DNA from: a virus
DNA: 64,000 nucleotides
Direction: 5' to 3' (one strand)
Virus record (IMG/VR): IMGVR_UViG_3300020156_000029
Coordinates: 1-64,000 of that record
The notes beneath the pieces were generated by a model. That model ran no database searches, was not told where the DNA came from, and saw only the letters and a list, made by a program, of their open reading frames with translations. A program made the translations under genes and the position numbers. Each line of letters starts with the position of its first letter. Positions within the stretch are counted from its first letter, which is position 1. This document shows, piece by piece, positions 34,196-42,298 of the stretch.

Positions 34196-34470
34196 GAGCC
34201 GTCCTCACCAACGCGATCGAGAAGGAGGACGGCCCGTCCCCCGCCGACATCCGGCTCCGCGATGAGTTCGCCATGGCGGCGCTGACCGGGTTTCTCGCCA
34301 ACCCGAATCTGACAAGTGCTGGCGACCTTCAATCGGCGGAGTCCGCCTATATCTGGGCCGACGCCATGATGAAGGCGCGGGAGCCCGATCCACTCGGCCG
34401 CGACGCCAGCGGTGTCACGCCTGGGATGCGCGACTACCTGGCCAAGGGGCGGGAGGGGGTGCGGTCGTGA
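34192..34470 (+). CDS. Hypothetical protein, 92 residues
   Basis: Acidic-to-neutral helical protein (DIRLRDEFAMAALTGFLANPN...SAYIWADAMMKAREPD), a pattern seen in small phage proteins of Gram-negative hosts. ATGA overlaps at both ends support translation as part of the operon. Confidence 0.7.
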   Translation: MRAVLTNAIEKEDGPSPADIRLRDEFAMAALTGFLANPNLTSAGDLQSAESAYIWADAMMKAREPDPLGRDASGVTPGMRDYLAKGREGVRS

Positions 34471-34661
34471 GTAACCGCCGCAAGGCCGAGCGTCGAGTCG
34501 AGATCGCGCGACTGCGCGAGGAGGGTGCCGAGGCGGCACGCGCTGGCCGGCACGTTCAAACCTGTCCCCAGCGTTACATGCGGACGGAAAACCGGGCGCA
34601 TTGGGAGCGAGGATATTGGGAAGCGGTTGAGCGAGAGGGGCTCCCGCACTTCCCCACCTAA
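34467..34661 (+). CDS. Small basic hypothetical protein, 64 residues
   Basis: GTG start overlapping the previous stop. Very basic (MSNRRKAERRVEIARLREEG), with YMRTENRAHWERGYWEA. Last gene of the + operon; its stop overlaps the integrase stop on the other strand by four bases, so the two transcripts collide. Confidence 0.65.
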   Translation: MSNRRKAERRVEIARLREEGAEAARAGRHVQTCPQRYMRTENRAHWERGYWEAVEREGLPHFPT

Positions 34662-35698
34662 CCCGCCGCCGCCCGCCCCAGCTTCTCGATCTTCGCGCGG
34701 AGACGCTTGGCCCGGTTGACGTAGCGGTCGATGATCCCCTCGACCTTCTCCTTCTTCCACCCGAGCATCTCCGCGATGTCCTCGGTGGTGAGGCCGGCCA
34801 GATAGAACTTGGTGGCGGCGGTGCCGCGCGCGTCGTGGAAATGGAGCGTCCAGCCCGCCTCCTCGAGGCCGACCCCCTCCGGTACGTCGTCGCCGAGCGC
34901 CGCCCAGCACGCCTTATTCCACGATGAGCCGAACCCGCCGGCCCAGGGCGTCCCGTCCGTCGACGTCAGGACGTGGGTCGAGCGCTTGGGGATTTCGGCC
35001 AGGAGCGCGCGAAGCTCGTCGTAGAGCGGCACGACGTATTCCAGCTTGCCGCGCGACTTGCCGGTCGGCATGACGATGGCCAGGTCGCCGATGTGGCCCC
35101 ATTGCAGCTTGAGGAGGTCGCCTTGCCGGAGGCCAGTCAGGCACGCCAGCCGGAGCGCCCACATGATCTCGGGGCTAGCCGTCTTAGCGAACGACGTCAG
35201 GTCTTCGGGCGTCCAGATGTGGTCGGCCCGGTCAGCGCTGTAGAGGTTCGCGATCCCGAAGCACGGGTTCGACTTGAGGCGGCCCTCCTCGACGGCGTAG
35301 GACAGCACGGCGGAGAGCACCTGTTTCCCCATGTCGGCCGCGCGCGGGTTGTCCTTCCACTTCGAGCGCCACTTCTTGATGACCTGGCGCACCTCGGGCT
35401 TGTCGAAGGTCTTCACCGACAGCTTGCCGAGGCCCTCGTTGACCCGGTCGAGCCACGGACCCCAGTTCTTTTTCGTGCTGGCGGCCAGGCCCGCGTAGGC
35501 GTCGCTCTCCTTATAGTCGGCGATCAGGCCCGACAGCTTCGAGGCGTCGTCGGGGCCGGCCGTGAGCGCGTGCCAGGCGGCGACGAACTCCTTCGAGCCC
35601 GGCTGGCCGGGGAGGCGCGGGCCGCCGCGCCAGGCGTAATAGTATGTCCGCCCCTTAGCGTTTACGCGGTGAAGGCCCTTGAGGTCGATCGTCGCCAT
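34658..35698 (-). CDS. int: Tyrosine recombinase integrase
   Basis: 346 residues with a core-binding N-terminal half and a C-terminal catalytic domain carrying the first Arg in TGLRQGDLLKLQWGH, the box II HFHDARGTAATKF (His-x-x-Arg) and the nucleophile Tyr in IIDRYVNRAKR. It is the last gene of the long minus-strand operon. It should act on the tRNA-Gly attP at 32.7 kb. Its start overlaps the small gene upstream by 44 bases. Confidence 0.93.
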   Translation of the reverse strand: MATIDLKGLHRVNAKGRTYYYAWRGGPRLPGQPGSKEFVAAWHALTAGPDDASKLSGLIADYKESDAYAGLAASTKKNWGPWLDRVNEGLGKLSVKTFDKPEVRQVIKKWRSKWKDNPRAADMGKQVLSAVLSYAVEEGRLKSNPCFGIANLYSADRADHIWTPEDLTSFAKTASPEIMWALRLACLTGLRQGDLLKLQWGHIGDLAIVMPTGKSRGKLEYVVPLYDELRALLAEIPKRSTHVLTSTDGTPWAGGFGSSWNKACWAALGDDVPEGVGLEEAGWTLHFHDARGTAATKFYLAGLTTEDIAEMLGWKKEKVEGIIDRYVNRAKRLRAKIEKLGRAAAG

Positions 35699-35879
35699 TC
35701 TCGGTCATCCAGTTCGCGATCTCGTCGGCGGGCTCCGGTTCGGCCGTCTCCCCGCCTTCATATAAGGAAATAAGCCCGGTATGGCGGTTGACGTCAATGC
35801 GACGGACGGTGAAGCCGGCGGCCTTCGCCCCGGCGACCGCCTTGGCCACGTCCTTCTCGGTGAAGGCGGGTGCGCTCAT
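35655..35879 (-). CDS. Small protein upstream of integrase
   Basis: 74 residues, MSAPAFTEKDVAKAVAGAKAAGF followed by VRRIDVNRHTGLISLYEGG, a helix-strand pattern common in small alphaproteobacterial phage proteins. Position next to int makes an excisionase or directionality role conceivable, but there is no HTH. It overlaps int by 44 bases and the gene before by four. Confidence 0.65.
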   Translation of the reverse strand: MSAPAFTEKDVAKAVAGAKAAGFTVRRIDVNRHTGLISLYEGGETAEPEPADEIANWMTENGDDRPQGPSPRKR

Positions 35880-36256
35880 TCTGGAAACACCTTCCTGACT
35901 TCGACGCCGGCGGCTCGGGCCTTCGCGACCATATCGGCCGTCCCGCGCCCGCCGGGGAAGGCCACTACGATGTCGGGCCGCCCCTTCTTCAGCATCTCGG
36001 AGTTGCGGATCGGCCCGGCGCGCCGGCCGTGCTTCGCCCAATCGGCGCGGTATTCCTCGAACTTCGTCCAGTTCACGACCGCCCACTGATCGGCCAGGCT
36101 GTCCGCGCCAGGCGCGCCGCCGTGGATGATCACGGTGCCTCGGCGCGGGAGCATGTCGCCCTCGTCGATCGTCATGGCGTCGAGGGTCTTGGCCAGGAGC
36201 CGGTAGTCGGCAAAATCCCGGCCGCCGCAAACGAGGATGCGAAGGGGGCGGGTCAT
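35876..36256 (-). CDS. DUF2493 / SLOG-family nucleotide-binding protein
   Basis: 126 residues. ILVCGGRDFADYRLL and IIHGGAPGADSLADQWA are the two nucleotide-loop motifs of DUF2493 (YspA/YpsA-like SLOG) proteins, completed by VVAFPGGRGTADM. SLOG proteins bind or cut nucleotide-derived ligands. GGAGG lies upstream of the ATG at 36256. It sits two genes from a Nudix hydrolase, suggesting a nucleotide-metabolism module. Confidence 0.85.
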   Translation of the reverse strand: MTRPLRILVCGGRDFADYRLLAKTLDAMTIDEGDMLPRRGTVIIHGGAPGADSLADQWAVVNWTKFEEYRADWAKHGRRAGPIRNSEMLKKGRPDIVVAFPGGRGTADMVAKARAAGVEVRKVFPE

Positions 36257-36471
36257 CCCGCCAACCTCCGGCCCGCCTCGGTGAGCGAGAACTGAACGAA
36301 CCCGCCGCCGAAGTTGATCTTCGAGGCCAGGCCGCGCTTCACGAGGTCGACGAAGATCAGGGCGGCGCATATCGCCTCCTCGGTCTCGAGCGGGTTGGGG
36401 AGCGTGTGCGGCCCCTCATCTCTGAGGAACCGCACGGCCATGAGGTCGGCTTCGGCGCGGGTGATGCTCAT
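36253..36471 (-). CDS. Hypothetical protein, 72 residues
   Basis: MSITRAEADLMAVRFLRDEGPHTL followed by two amphipathic helices and GFVQFSLTEAGRRLAG at the end, a winged-helix-like ending (strand then TEAGRRL). Could be a small DNA-binding protein. Coupled by four-base overlaps on both sides. Confidence 0.65.
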   Translation of the reverse strand: MSITRAEADLMAVRFLRDEGPHTLPNPLETEEAICAALIFVDLVKRGLASKINFGGGFVQFSLTEAGRRLAG

Positions 36472-36740
36472 TTGCGCCCATACCCCATGTCCTTGAGCAT
36501 CTCCGCGACCATGTTCCAGACATGGAGGTCGAGGCGAGGCCAGTTCTCCAACCGGCCGGTCTTTGATACCCGGCCCTTGTCCAGAGCCGCCGAGTCACGG
36601 CCAACGAAGGTCTGGCCGTCGTAGGTTCCGCGCCGCCAGTTCTCGACGCTGGCTTGACCGTCGTTGCAAATGTGCATCCGCGCCAACTCCGTCTTAGAGC
36701 CGTTGACAGCGGACCAAAGCTCAACCCGAACGACGATCAC
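36468..36740 (-). CDS. Hypothetical protein, 90 residues
   Basis: Starts MIVVRVELWSAVNGSKTELARMHICNDG, a beta-rich pattern typical of a widespread small phage protein found near DUF2493 and Nudix genes in alphaproteobacterial phages; function unknown. Overlaps its neighbours by four bases each. Confidence 0.7.
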   Translation of the reverse strand: MIVVRVELWSAVNGSKTELARMHICNDGQASVENWRRGTYDGQTFVGRDSAALDKGRVSKTGRLENWPRLDLHVWNMVAEMLKDMGYGRK

Positions 36741-37171
36741 GCCGCCGCCCTCACGTCCGTCAGCATCACAGGCTTCGCGATGCCGGTGTCGTCCAGCGCG
36801 ATCGGGATGATGACGCGGAGGTTCGGGATCAGCGCCGCGTCGACCATGGCCTCGGCGGTGGTCGTGACGACGATCTCCTCGTCTTCGACCGTGCGGACGG
36901 CCCCGATCACGTCATCGAAGGCGGCGAAGAAGTGAACCTCGAAGTCGGGGCCGGAGAGGATGGCGACAGGTCGCCAGGCCTCGCCGGGGAGGACGACGCC
37001 CGTCTCCTCCCCGAACTCGCGGACCATCGCGGCAAGCGCGGTCTCCCCTGGCTCGATCTTCCCGCCGATGGCGTTCAGCTTGCCCGCCTGCCAGGCGGGG
37101 CGGTTTTTGCGGACGAGGGCGACGCGGTCGGCGTCGGCGTCGAACAGAAGGCCGGCGACGTAGCGCATCAT
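36737..37171 (-). CDS. Nudix hydrolase
   Basis: 144 residues with a complete Nudix box: GGKIEPGETALAAMVREFGE then ETGV, matching Gx5Ex7REUxEExGU. MutT-like by size. It may cleanse oxidised nucleotides or hydrolyse a nucleotide signal. Two adjacent ATGs (37171 and 37168) overlap the stop of the exonuclease gene. Confidence 0.9.
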   Translation of the reverse strand: MMRYVAGLLFDADADRVALVRKNRPAWQAGKLNAIGGKIEPGETALAAMVREFGEETGVVLPGEAWRPVAILSGPDFEVHFFAAFDDVIGAVRTVEDEEIVVTTTAEAMVDAALIPNLRVIIPIALDDTGIAKPVMLTDVRAAA

Positions 37172-38205
37172 TGGGCGACCCCCGACTTCAAGGCCTCGAC
37201 ATCGCCGCGTGTGAGCCCGGTCTTCTCCTCGATCAAAGCGAACACCCCCGCCTCCATCTCGGCGGCCGTTTCCGCTTCGGCGACGATGGCGGGGATCGTC
37301 TCGGCGTTGCGGGTGCTGTCGAAAGCCCAGGGCGTCGGAAAGATGATCGAGTGCCGGTCGAACCAACCCTTCAGGACGGCGTCGAGCTTGGCCTCGACCT
37401 CTTTCGTGTCCGTGGTGATTTCGCAGTAGTCTTCGCCGAACGCGCCGTTGTCGTCCGCGCGCTCGCACATCTGTTCGATGATGTCGCCGGCGGACGGAAG
37501 ATATTGCTCCATCGAGCCCTTGGCCGCCTCGATGATATAGAAGGCATCCTCGCCGTAGTTCTCGCGGCCGGCCTCGATGATCGCCTCGCGGCTGTCTTCC
37601 GGCCCCACGGGATAACTCTCACCGTCCCCGCCGGCGTACCATTGCCAGACGGGCTCGGGCTTCTTGTAGCAATCCGGCCGCGTCGCCAGCCCCAGCTTCA
37701 CATAGGCGTCGTGAACGGCGATGGCCTGGTTCTTGGAGTCGACGAGCGCGTCGTGATGCACGCCGGCGTCGCGGTTCGGGGCCACGCCGGCCAGGTCGTA
37801 GATTGTGCGGCACGAGCGCGGCGCGCGGTGCGACCACGGATGTTTCAGGCCGACAGCGGCGAAGGCGGCGACGAGATGAGTCTCGTCGAAGTTCGGATCG
37901 TTCGCCCAGAAGAACTCGCCGCCCTGGGTCGTCCACCACAAGGTGAACTCGCCGAGCGCCTGGACAAGCGACACCTGATCGGTCTCGAGGCGGGCGCGCG
38001 CCTCCGGCGACTGATCCGCCCACCACGCCTCGGTTTCCGGGTTCACCGTCAGGCCGGCGGCCTCGCACGACTCCCGCGTGATGTTGCGGTAGAAGGTCTC
38101 GCCCAGCGCGCCGGAGATTGGGTCGAAGACGACCGCGCCGATGGAGCGGATGACGGACCCTGGCGTCAGCCCCAGGGTCTCGAGGTCGGTCATGATGTGG
38201 CTCAT
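37168..38205 (-). CDS. DEDDh 3'-5' exonuclease (DexA/Rv2179c-like)
   Basis: 345 residues; the N-terminal 185 form a DEDD exonuclease: MTDLETLG (D-x-E), ANDPNFDETHLV (Asp), and HHDALVDSKNQA (His and Asp of ExoIII). The C-terminal 160 residues are an extra alpha-rich region with acidic patches. Such enzymes trim RNA or DNA 3' ends; T4 DexA is a phage example. ATG at 38205 chosen because the homologous region starts there. Confidence 0.82.
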   Translation of the reverse strand: MSHIMTDLETLGLTPGSVIRSIGAVVFDPISGALGETFYRNITRESCEAAGLTVNPETEAWWADQSPEARARLETDQVSLVQALGEFTLWWTTQGGEFFWANDPNFDETHLVAAFAAVGLKHPWSHRAPRSCRTIYDLAGVAPNRDAGVHHDALVDSKNQAIAVHDAYVKLGLATRPDCYKKPEPVWQWYAGGDGESYPVGPEDSREAIIEAGRENYGEDAFYIIEAAKGSMEQYLPSAGDIIEQMCERADDNGAFGEDYCEITTDTKEVEAKLDAVLKGWFDRHSIIFPTPWAFDSTRNAETIPAIVAEAETAAEMEAGVFALIEEKTGLTRGDVEALKSGVAQ

Positions 38206-38399
38206 TCGGCCAGTTCCTTCAGTCGTTGTTTGGTGAGATGCCAGCCCTTGCAAAACTGGCAGTCGTATGCTCGGAGAAAGCCGGCCTCCTCGGCCCGTAG
38301 CTTGCGGACCTGATTGGCGTGGCTCTCATCCCTGTAGCGTTTCTTGGAGCCGCACTGGCTGTAGACGGCGGCGCGTCGAGGCTGGCGGCGCGGTCTCAT
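38202..38399 (-). CDS. Small Arg-rich zinc-finger-like protein
   Basis: 65 residues: basic start MRPRRQPRRAAVYSQCGSKKRY, then YDCQFCKGWHLTKQ. The Cys/Cys-x-x-Cys/His set could bind one zinc; short proteins of this shape are common beside phage replication genes. Four-base overlaps on both sides. Confidence 0.7.
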   Translation of the reverse strand: MRPRRQPRRAAVYSQCGSKKRYRDESHANQVRKLRAEEAGFLRAYDCQFCKGWHLTKQRLKELAE

Positions 38400-38740
38400 G
38401 CGGCGGCCCTCAACTCCTCCGAGGTCGCCGGCCCGGCGGGCGTGGCCCAGGCGAAGCGCATGAGGAGCGCTTGCACGGCGACGGCCTCCTCGGGGTCGCT
38501 CTGAATGCGCTCCTCGGTCATCTGGCAGGCGTGCATGACCGTCGTGTGGTCTCGCCCGCCGAAGCGCTCGCCGATGTAGGGGTACGAGCGTCCGGTCAGC
38601 TTCTTCGCGACGTACATGGCCCGCTGACGCGGCCGGGCGATCTTGCGCGTGCGGCGCTCGCCGAGGAGATCGGCGCGGCTGATCTCATAGACCTCGCACG
38701 CCTGCACGATGACGTCGTTGATGAGGACTCGGTTGATCAT
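38396..38740 (-). CDS. Stand-alone DnaA domain IV (DNA-binding domain)
   Basis: 114 residues. RPRQRAMYVAKKLTGRSYPYIGERF and the DnaA signature GGRDHTTVMHA (about residues 60-70) identify the DnaA-box-binding domain; the AAA+ ATPase domain is missing. It could occupy DnaA boxes in the host or phage origin, either to recruit or to block the initiator. ATGA overlap with the ParB-like gene upstream. Confidence 0.9.
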   Translation of the reverse strand: MINRVLINDVIVQACEVYEISRADLLGERRTRKIARPRQRAMYVAKKLTGRSYPYIGERFGGRDHTTVMHACQMTEERIQSDPEEAVAVQALLMRFAWATPAGPATSEELRAAA

Positions 38741-39612
38741 GCGGCGACCTTCTCGGTTGCGGGCCGGCCGCGCTTCTTCGCCGGCGGGCGGCCCATGCGC
38801 TTCGCGGGGAGCTTCGCGAAATCGGCGATCATGTCGGCGAGAGTCTCGTAGCCCCGGCGGCCGTGCGGCGTGCGGTTCTTGGCGATCATCTCGAGACGGC
38901 CGACTCCCTGGCCGCCCAGGATGGCGACGACGCGGTTGGTGATCTCCGGCGTCGGCTCGAGCGGCATGGCGATGTCGAGCGCCTTCAGGAGGCCCGACGA
39001 CACCGGCGCGGCGCGAGCGGCGACGCCGATCTTCAGGAGCGCCGTGAGCCGGGCCTGACCGCGCGACCTGGCGATCGAGAGCATGGTCCCGATGGCCATG
39101 GTGTCGCCGACCATGAAGGTGCCCTTGGGCGGCGGGAGGGCCAGGAGCGACACCTTCGCGTCGGACATGGCGCACTCGACGGCGATGGCGTCATCGTCCT
39201 GGGCGGCGACTTGGGCGGCGTAGATCGCGGCCGGGGTGAGGGCGATCCGGTTCTGATTGATGCCGAGGAAGCCCGAGGCCTTCTGGGCCAGGGTCTCCGC
39301 GTCCATGATCAGGCACGGGAGGAAGGGGATGTTGCCGTTCGACGCGGCGGCGATGGCGGTGTGCTGGCCGTCGACGACCTCGAAGACGTTCGGGTCGTCG
39401 GTGCGGGCGACGCTCGGGGCCTTGAAGCTGGCCCAATCCCAACCGGCGGCCATCTTCCGAATCTGGCGGATCGACGCCTTAGAGAGGTCGCGCTGATAGT
39501 CCTCGTTGACGACGAGTTGGCGCGGCTCGAGGAACTGAATCTCCGGCGCGGGGCCGGGCTCGTTGCCGGCGATCTTCTCGTCGAGTGCGACGATGGGGCG
39601 GTAACCGTTCAT
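38737..39612 (-). CDS. ParB/Srx-like nuclease-domain protein
   Basis: 291 residues. After EIQFLEPRQLVVNEDYQRDLS (the usual start of the ParB fold), VFEVVDGQHTAIAA (about 75-88) gives the DGQH motif of ParB/sulfiredoxin-like proteins. The tail is basic, with an AT-hook-like KRMGRPPAKKRGRP. A role as DNA-binding regulator or nuclease is possible. It follows the sigma factor gene with an eight-base gap. Confidence 0.8.
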   Translation of the reverse strand: MNGYRPIVALDEKIAGNEPGPAPEIQFLEPRQLVVNEDYQRDLSKASIRQIRKMAAGWDWASFKAPSVARTDDPNVFEVVDGQHTAIAAASNGNIPFLPCLIMDAETLAQKASGFLGINQNRIALTPAAIYAAQVAAQDDDAIAVECAMSDAKVSLLALPPPKGTFMVGDTMAIGTMLSIARSRGQARLTALLKIGVAARAAPVSSGLLKALDIAMPLEPTPEITNRVVAILGGQGVGRLEMIAKNRTPHGRRGYETLADMIADFAKLPAKRMGRPPAKKRGRPATEKVAA

Positions 39613-39620
39613 GTCTGTCT

Positions 39621-40091
39621 CTAGGCTGCGAAGTAGATGTCGAGGGCGTCGCGGGCGCGGCTGACGCGGCTTTTCACCGTGCCGACCTCGCACCCGAGTT
39701 CCTGGGCGGCGGTGTCGTAGTCTTCGCCCTCGGCGATCAGCAGGAGGGCCTCGGATTGCTCCGGCGGGAGGATGGACAGGGCCTTGAGCGTGTCCTCGAG
39801 GTCGAGGCCGTGGAATGGGTTGTCGGCCGCCATGACCGCCTCGGCCTGCCCCTCGGCCATCTGGACGCTTCGCCAGGCCCGGCGGCGGTCGCTGTAGAAC
39901 TGATTGCGGAGGATGAAGGCGAGCCAGCCGCGCATGTTCGTCCCCATCTGAAACGAGTCGCGCGCCCGAAGCGCCCTCTCCATCGTGTCCTGCACGAGGT
40001 CTTCCGCCGCCGTCGCGTCGAAGGTCAGCTTCGTCGCGAACCGCCTCAGATACGGCATGTGCGAGACAAGCTCGTCGGCGAACGCATCCAT
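39621..40091 (-). CDS. ECF-type sigma factor
   Basis: 156 residues, the size of ECF sigmas. Region 2: LVSHMPYLRRFATKL, EDLVQDTMERALRAR; region 4: LSILPPEQSEALLLIAEGE and CEVGTVKSRVSRARDAL (HTH). No anti-sigma gene is next to it. It would redirect host RNA polymerase to phage (or selected host) promoters; the box-type promoters in this window are candidates. One-base overlap with the upstream gene. Confidence 0.92.
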   Translation of the reverse strand: MDAFADELVSHMPYLRRFATKLTFDATAAEDLVQDTMERALRARDSFQMGTNMRGWLAFILRNQFYSDRRRAWRSVQMAEGQAEAVMAADNPFHGLDLEDTLKALSILPPEQSEALLLIAEGEDYDTAAQELGCEVGTVKSRVSRARDALDIYFAA

Positions 40092-40558
40092 CACGCCGCC
40101 ACCTCGAATAGCTGGGCCTGATCGGGGTGGACGCGCTGGCGCTTCGGCCGCCGCGTCGGCGTGATGGTGGCGACGACCGGACCCTCGGTGCGGGTCAGGA
40201 TCGGCGCGGTGCAGACGGTCGCGAGAAGCTCGTGGAGAACGGCGTTCTCGTCGCGCCACTCAGAGGCCAGAGCCCGAACCCCCTCGCGCACGTTCTCCGG
40301 CACATGGTCGATGCGCGGGACCGGCACGAGCGCCCAGCCGAGCACGCCCAGGCACGCCTCGATCGTGGCGAGGCCGGGGGTGTTGTTTGTGCGCCAGGCC
40401 TTCGTCGTCGAGCGGAGCACGCCGGAGGCGTATTCCATCTCGTCATAGGTTATGCCCTGGCGCTGCATCTCGGCGAAGATGACTTTCGCGAGCGGGTGCG
40501 CGTGCTTCGGAACCGTGACACGGCTCGGGCGTTTCGGAGGCTCGGGCTTGCGGGCCAT
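40091..40558 (-). CDS. XRE-like HTH regulator
   Basis: 155 residues; the segment AEMQRQGITYDEMEYASGVLRSTTKAW...ATIEACLGVLGW has the helix pattern of XRE-family DNA-binding domains. The basic N-terminus and C-terminal RRPKRQRVHP support nucleic-acid binding. It lies upstream of the sigma gene and could regulate it. Confidence 0.75.
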   Translation of the reverse strand: MARKPEPPKRPSRVTVPKHAHPLAKVIFAEMQRQGITYDEMEYASGVLRSTTKAWRTNNTPGLATIEACLGVLGWALVPVPRIDHVPENVREGVRALASEWRDENAVLHELLATVCTAPILTRTEGPVVATITPTRRPKRQRVHPDQAQLFEVAA

Positions 40559-40561
40559 GGG

Positions 40562-40795
40562 CTATTCTCCCCAATACTCGCGGTCGATCTCGATGACCTC
40601 GGCCGGTGTGGGCCAGCGGCCCTCGAAGTCTTCGAGGACGGAGTCGTCTTCGAGGTAGGTCGTCAGGACGGCGGCGTAGTCCCACGACTCGAGCCAACCG
40701 AAGGCGGGCACGGCGTGGATGAGCTTGAGGCGGACAGCGGCCTCGAGACGCCAGAAGAACAGGCGGATGAAGGTGAGGGCGGTTTTCAGGTCCAT
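40562..40795 (-). CDS. Hypothetical acidic protein, 77 residues
   Basis: MDLKTALTFIRLFFWRLEAAVRLKL followed by aromatic helix AFGWLESWDYAAVLTTYLEDD and an acidic C-terminus. Lies immediately after the clamp gene (five-base gap), so it may be a clamp partner. Not recognised. Confidence 0.65.
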   Translation of the reverse strand: MDLKTALTFIRLFFWRLEAAVRLKLIHAVPAFGWLESWDYAAVLTTYLEDDSVLEDFEGRWPTPAEVIEIDREYWGE

Positions 40796-40800
40796 CCCCG

Positions 40801-41937
40801 TCACCCCGCCATGATCGAGTTGGAGCGAAGGGCTGCGATGCCCGCCGCGTATTCCGGCGCGCCGCCCGTGACGATGACGTGGTTCAGCCGCGACCCGTGC
40901 TGACGAATCTCGATGTCGTCGTCGGGAGCGCCGGCCAGGATGGACATGAGGTAGCTCGGGGCGAACGCGGCGAACGTGAACTCGCCTTCGATCTCCGCCT
41001 CGATCTCGTCGCGGACCTCGTTGCCGTCGACGTTCGCGCCCTTCACCTCGAGCGCGCCGTCGCGCGGGATCAGGATGACGCACGCCCACTGGCCTTCCTT
41101 CGCCGAGCCGAGCACGGCGCGATCGACGGCCTCGGCTAGGTCGGGGCGGTTGACGCGCGCGGTCGCCGCCGTCTCGCCCTGCAGAACGACTTCGACGTTC
41201 GCCGGGAAGGTGCCGTCGATCAGCTTCGAGCCCAGGCGGTGCGCGTAGTTCGAGAAGGCGACCGTGTTCTCGCCGGCGTGGATCGTGACCTCATCCTCGC
41301 CCTTGAAGATGCGGAGAGCGGCGTCGATCGCCTCGTTCGGCAGGATCATCGCCGGCATCCCCTCGGCGTCCACCTCGGCAAAGGTGCGGCCGACGACCTT
41401 GGTGTTCGTGGCGGCCAGCTTCAGGCGGCCGTCCTCGAAGGTCGCCGACACGCCCTGAAGCTGGGGATAGATGGGGCCGGTCGGCTCCGTCATCGGGCGG
41501 ACGCGGCCGAAGTGCGTGGCGAAGTCCTGGCCCTTCATCGTGAAGGTGACCGCGCCGGAGGCGTCGACCCAGGCGGGGAACTGATCGGCCGCTAGGGTCG
41601 GGAGCTTGGAGTTCGACCGCCCGCACTTCACGGCGAGGTGGCGGGTCTGGGGGCCGGTCTCGATGATCTCGAGCAAGATGTCCTTGTCGCGCGGGAGGCG
41701 GTTGATCAGGGCGGTGAAGGCGGCGGCGTTGACGCACACCGCGCCCTCTCCCTCGACCTTGGCCAGCGCCGTCGACTCGGCGAAACGGTCGAGGTCCGAC
41801 GAGGCGACCTTCAGGAAGTCGCCCTCGGCGACGAGGCGGAGGTGCGTCAGGATCGGCGCGGGGCTGATCTTCGGCGCGACGGCCCCGCCCTTGGCCAGGG
41901 CGGCCGAGAGATTCGGCTGGGTGATGAGGAGCTTCAT
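40801..41937 (-). CDS. dnaN: DNA polymerase III beta sliding clamp
   Basis: 378 residues, full length for a DnaN clamp (about 370) with the three-domain layout: PTLAADQFPAW near residue 140 and the YAHRLGSKLIDGTFPANVEVVL segment near 245 are typical. The clamp tethers polymerases. A phage copy of a host clamp is unusual; no phage DNA polymerase is visible in the window, so it would work with the host polymerase III. Overlaps the gene upstream by one base. Confidence 0.92.
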   Translation of the reverse strand: MKLLITQPNLSAALAKGGAVAPKISPAPILTHLRLVAEGDFLKVASSDLDRFAESTALAKVEGEGAVCVNAAAFTALINRLPRDKDILLEIIETGPQTRHLAVKCGRSNSKLPTLAADQFPAWVDASGAVTFTMKGQDFATHFGRVRPMTEPTGPIYPQLQGVSATFEDGRLKLAATNTKVVGRTFAEVDAEGMPAMILPNEAIDAALRIFKGEDEVTIHAGENTVAFSNYAHRLGSKLIDGTFPANVEVVLQGETAATARVNRPDLAEAVDRAVLGSAKEGQWACVILIPRDGALEVKGANVDGNEVRDEIEAEIEGEFTFAAFAPSYLMSILAGAPDDDIEIRQHGSRLNHVIVTGGAPEYAAGIAALRSNSIMAG

Positions 41938-42275
41938 CAGGCGGCGACCTTGGTGCGGAAGACGCGGAGCCCCTTCGTCGCGTGGGAGGTGGCCTCGAGG
42001 CCGGCGGGGATGGCGTCGCCGTTCGGCATGACCGTCAGGTCACGGGCGCGCCAGTTCGGTTGACCGTGCGGCTTCTTGAAGGGGCGGACGGACGACATCA
42101 GCTTGCCCGGCCCCTGAACGATGGTCGGTCGGCCGGTCAGCTTCTCTCGGGCGGAGCGGCGTTCGCGCATGGCGGCCAGTTCGGCGGCGGCGGCCTTCTT
42201 GTTGACGTCCTTGAGAAGGCGCTGCGCGCCCTTCATCACAGCGCGGCGGCGCTGTTGGCGGGAAATGCTCATCAT
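41937..42275 (-). CDS. Basic hypothetical protein, 112 residues
   Basis: Two Met codons at the start after AGGAGAG. Sequence MMSISRQQRRRAVMKGAQRLLKDVNKK is highly basic and helical; the C-terminal half is beta-like. Could be a nucleic-acid-binding accessory of the clamp. Not recognised. Confidence 0.7.
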   Translation of the reverse strand: MMSISRQQRRRAVMKGAQRLLKDVNKKAAAAELAAMRERRSAREKLTGRPTIVQGPGKLMSSVRPFKKPHGQPNWRARDLTVMPNGDAIPAGLEATSHATKGLRVFRTKVAA

Positions 42276-42298
42276 TCTCTCCTGAGATGGGCGTGGAT

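Noticed and set aside
35655-35879. Excisionase (xis)
   Set aside because: Position next to int is suggestive, but no helix-turn-helix or winged-helix motif is visible; left as unknown.
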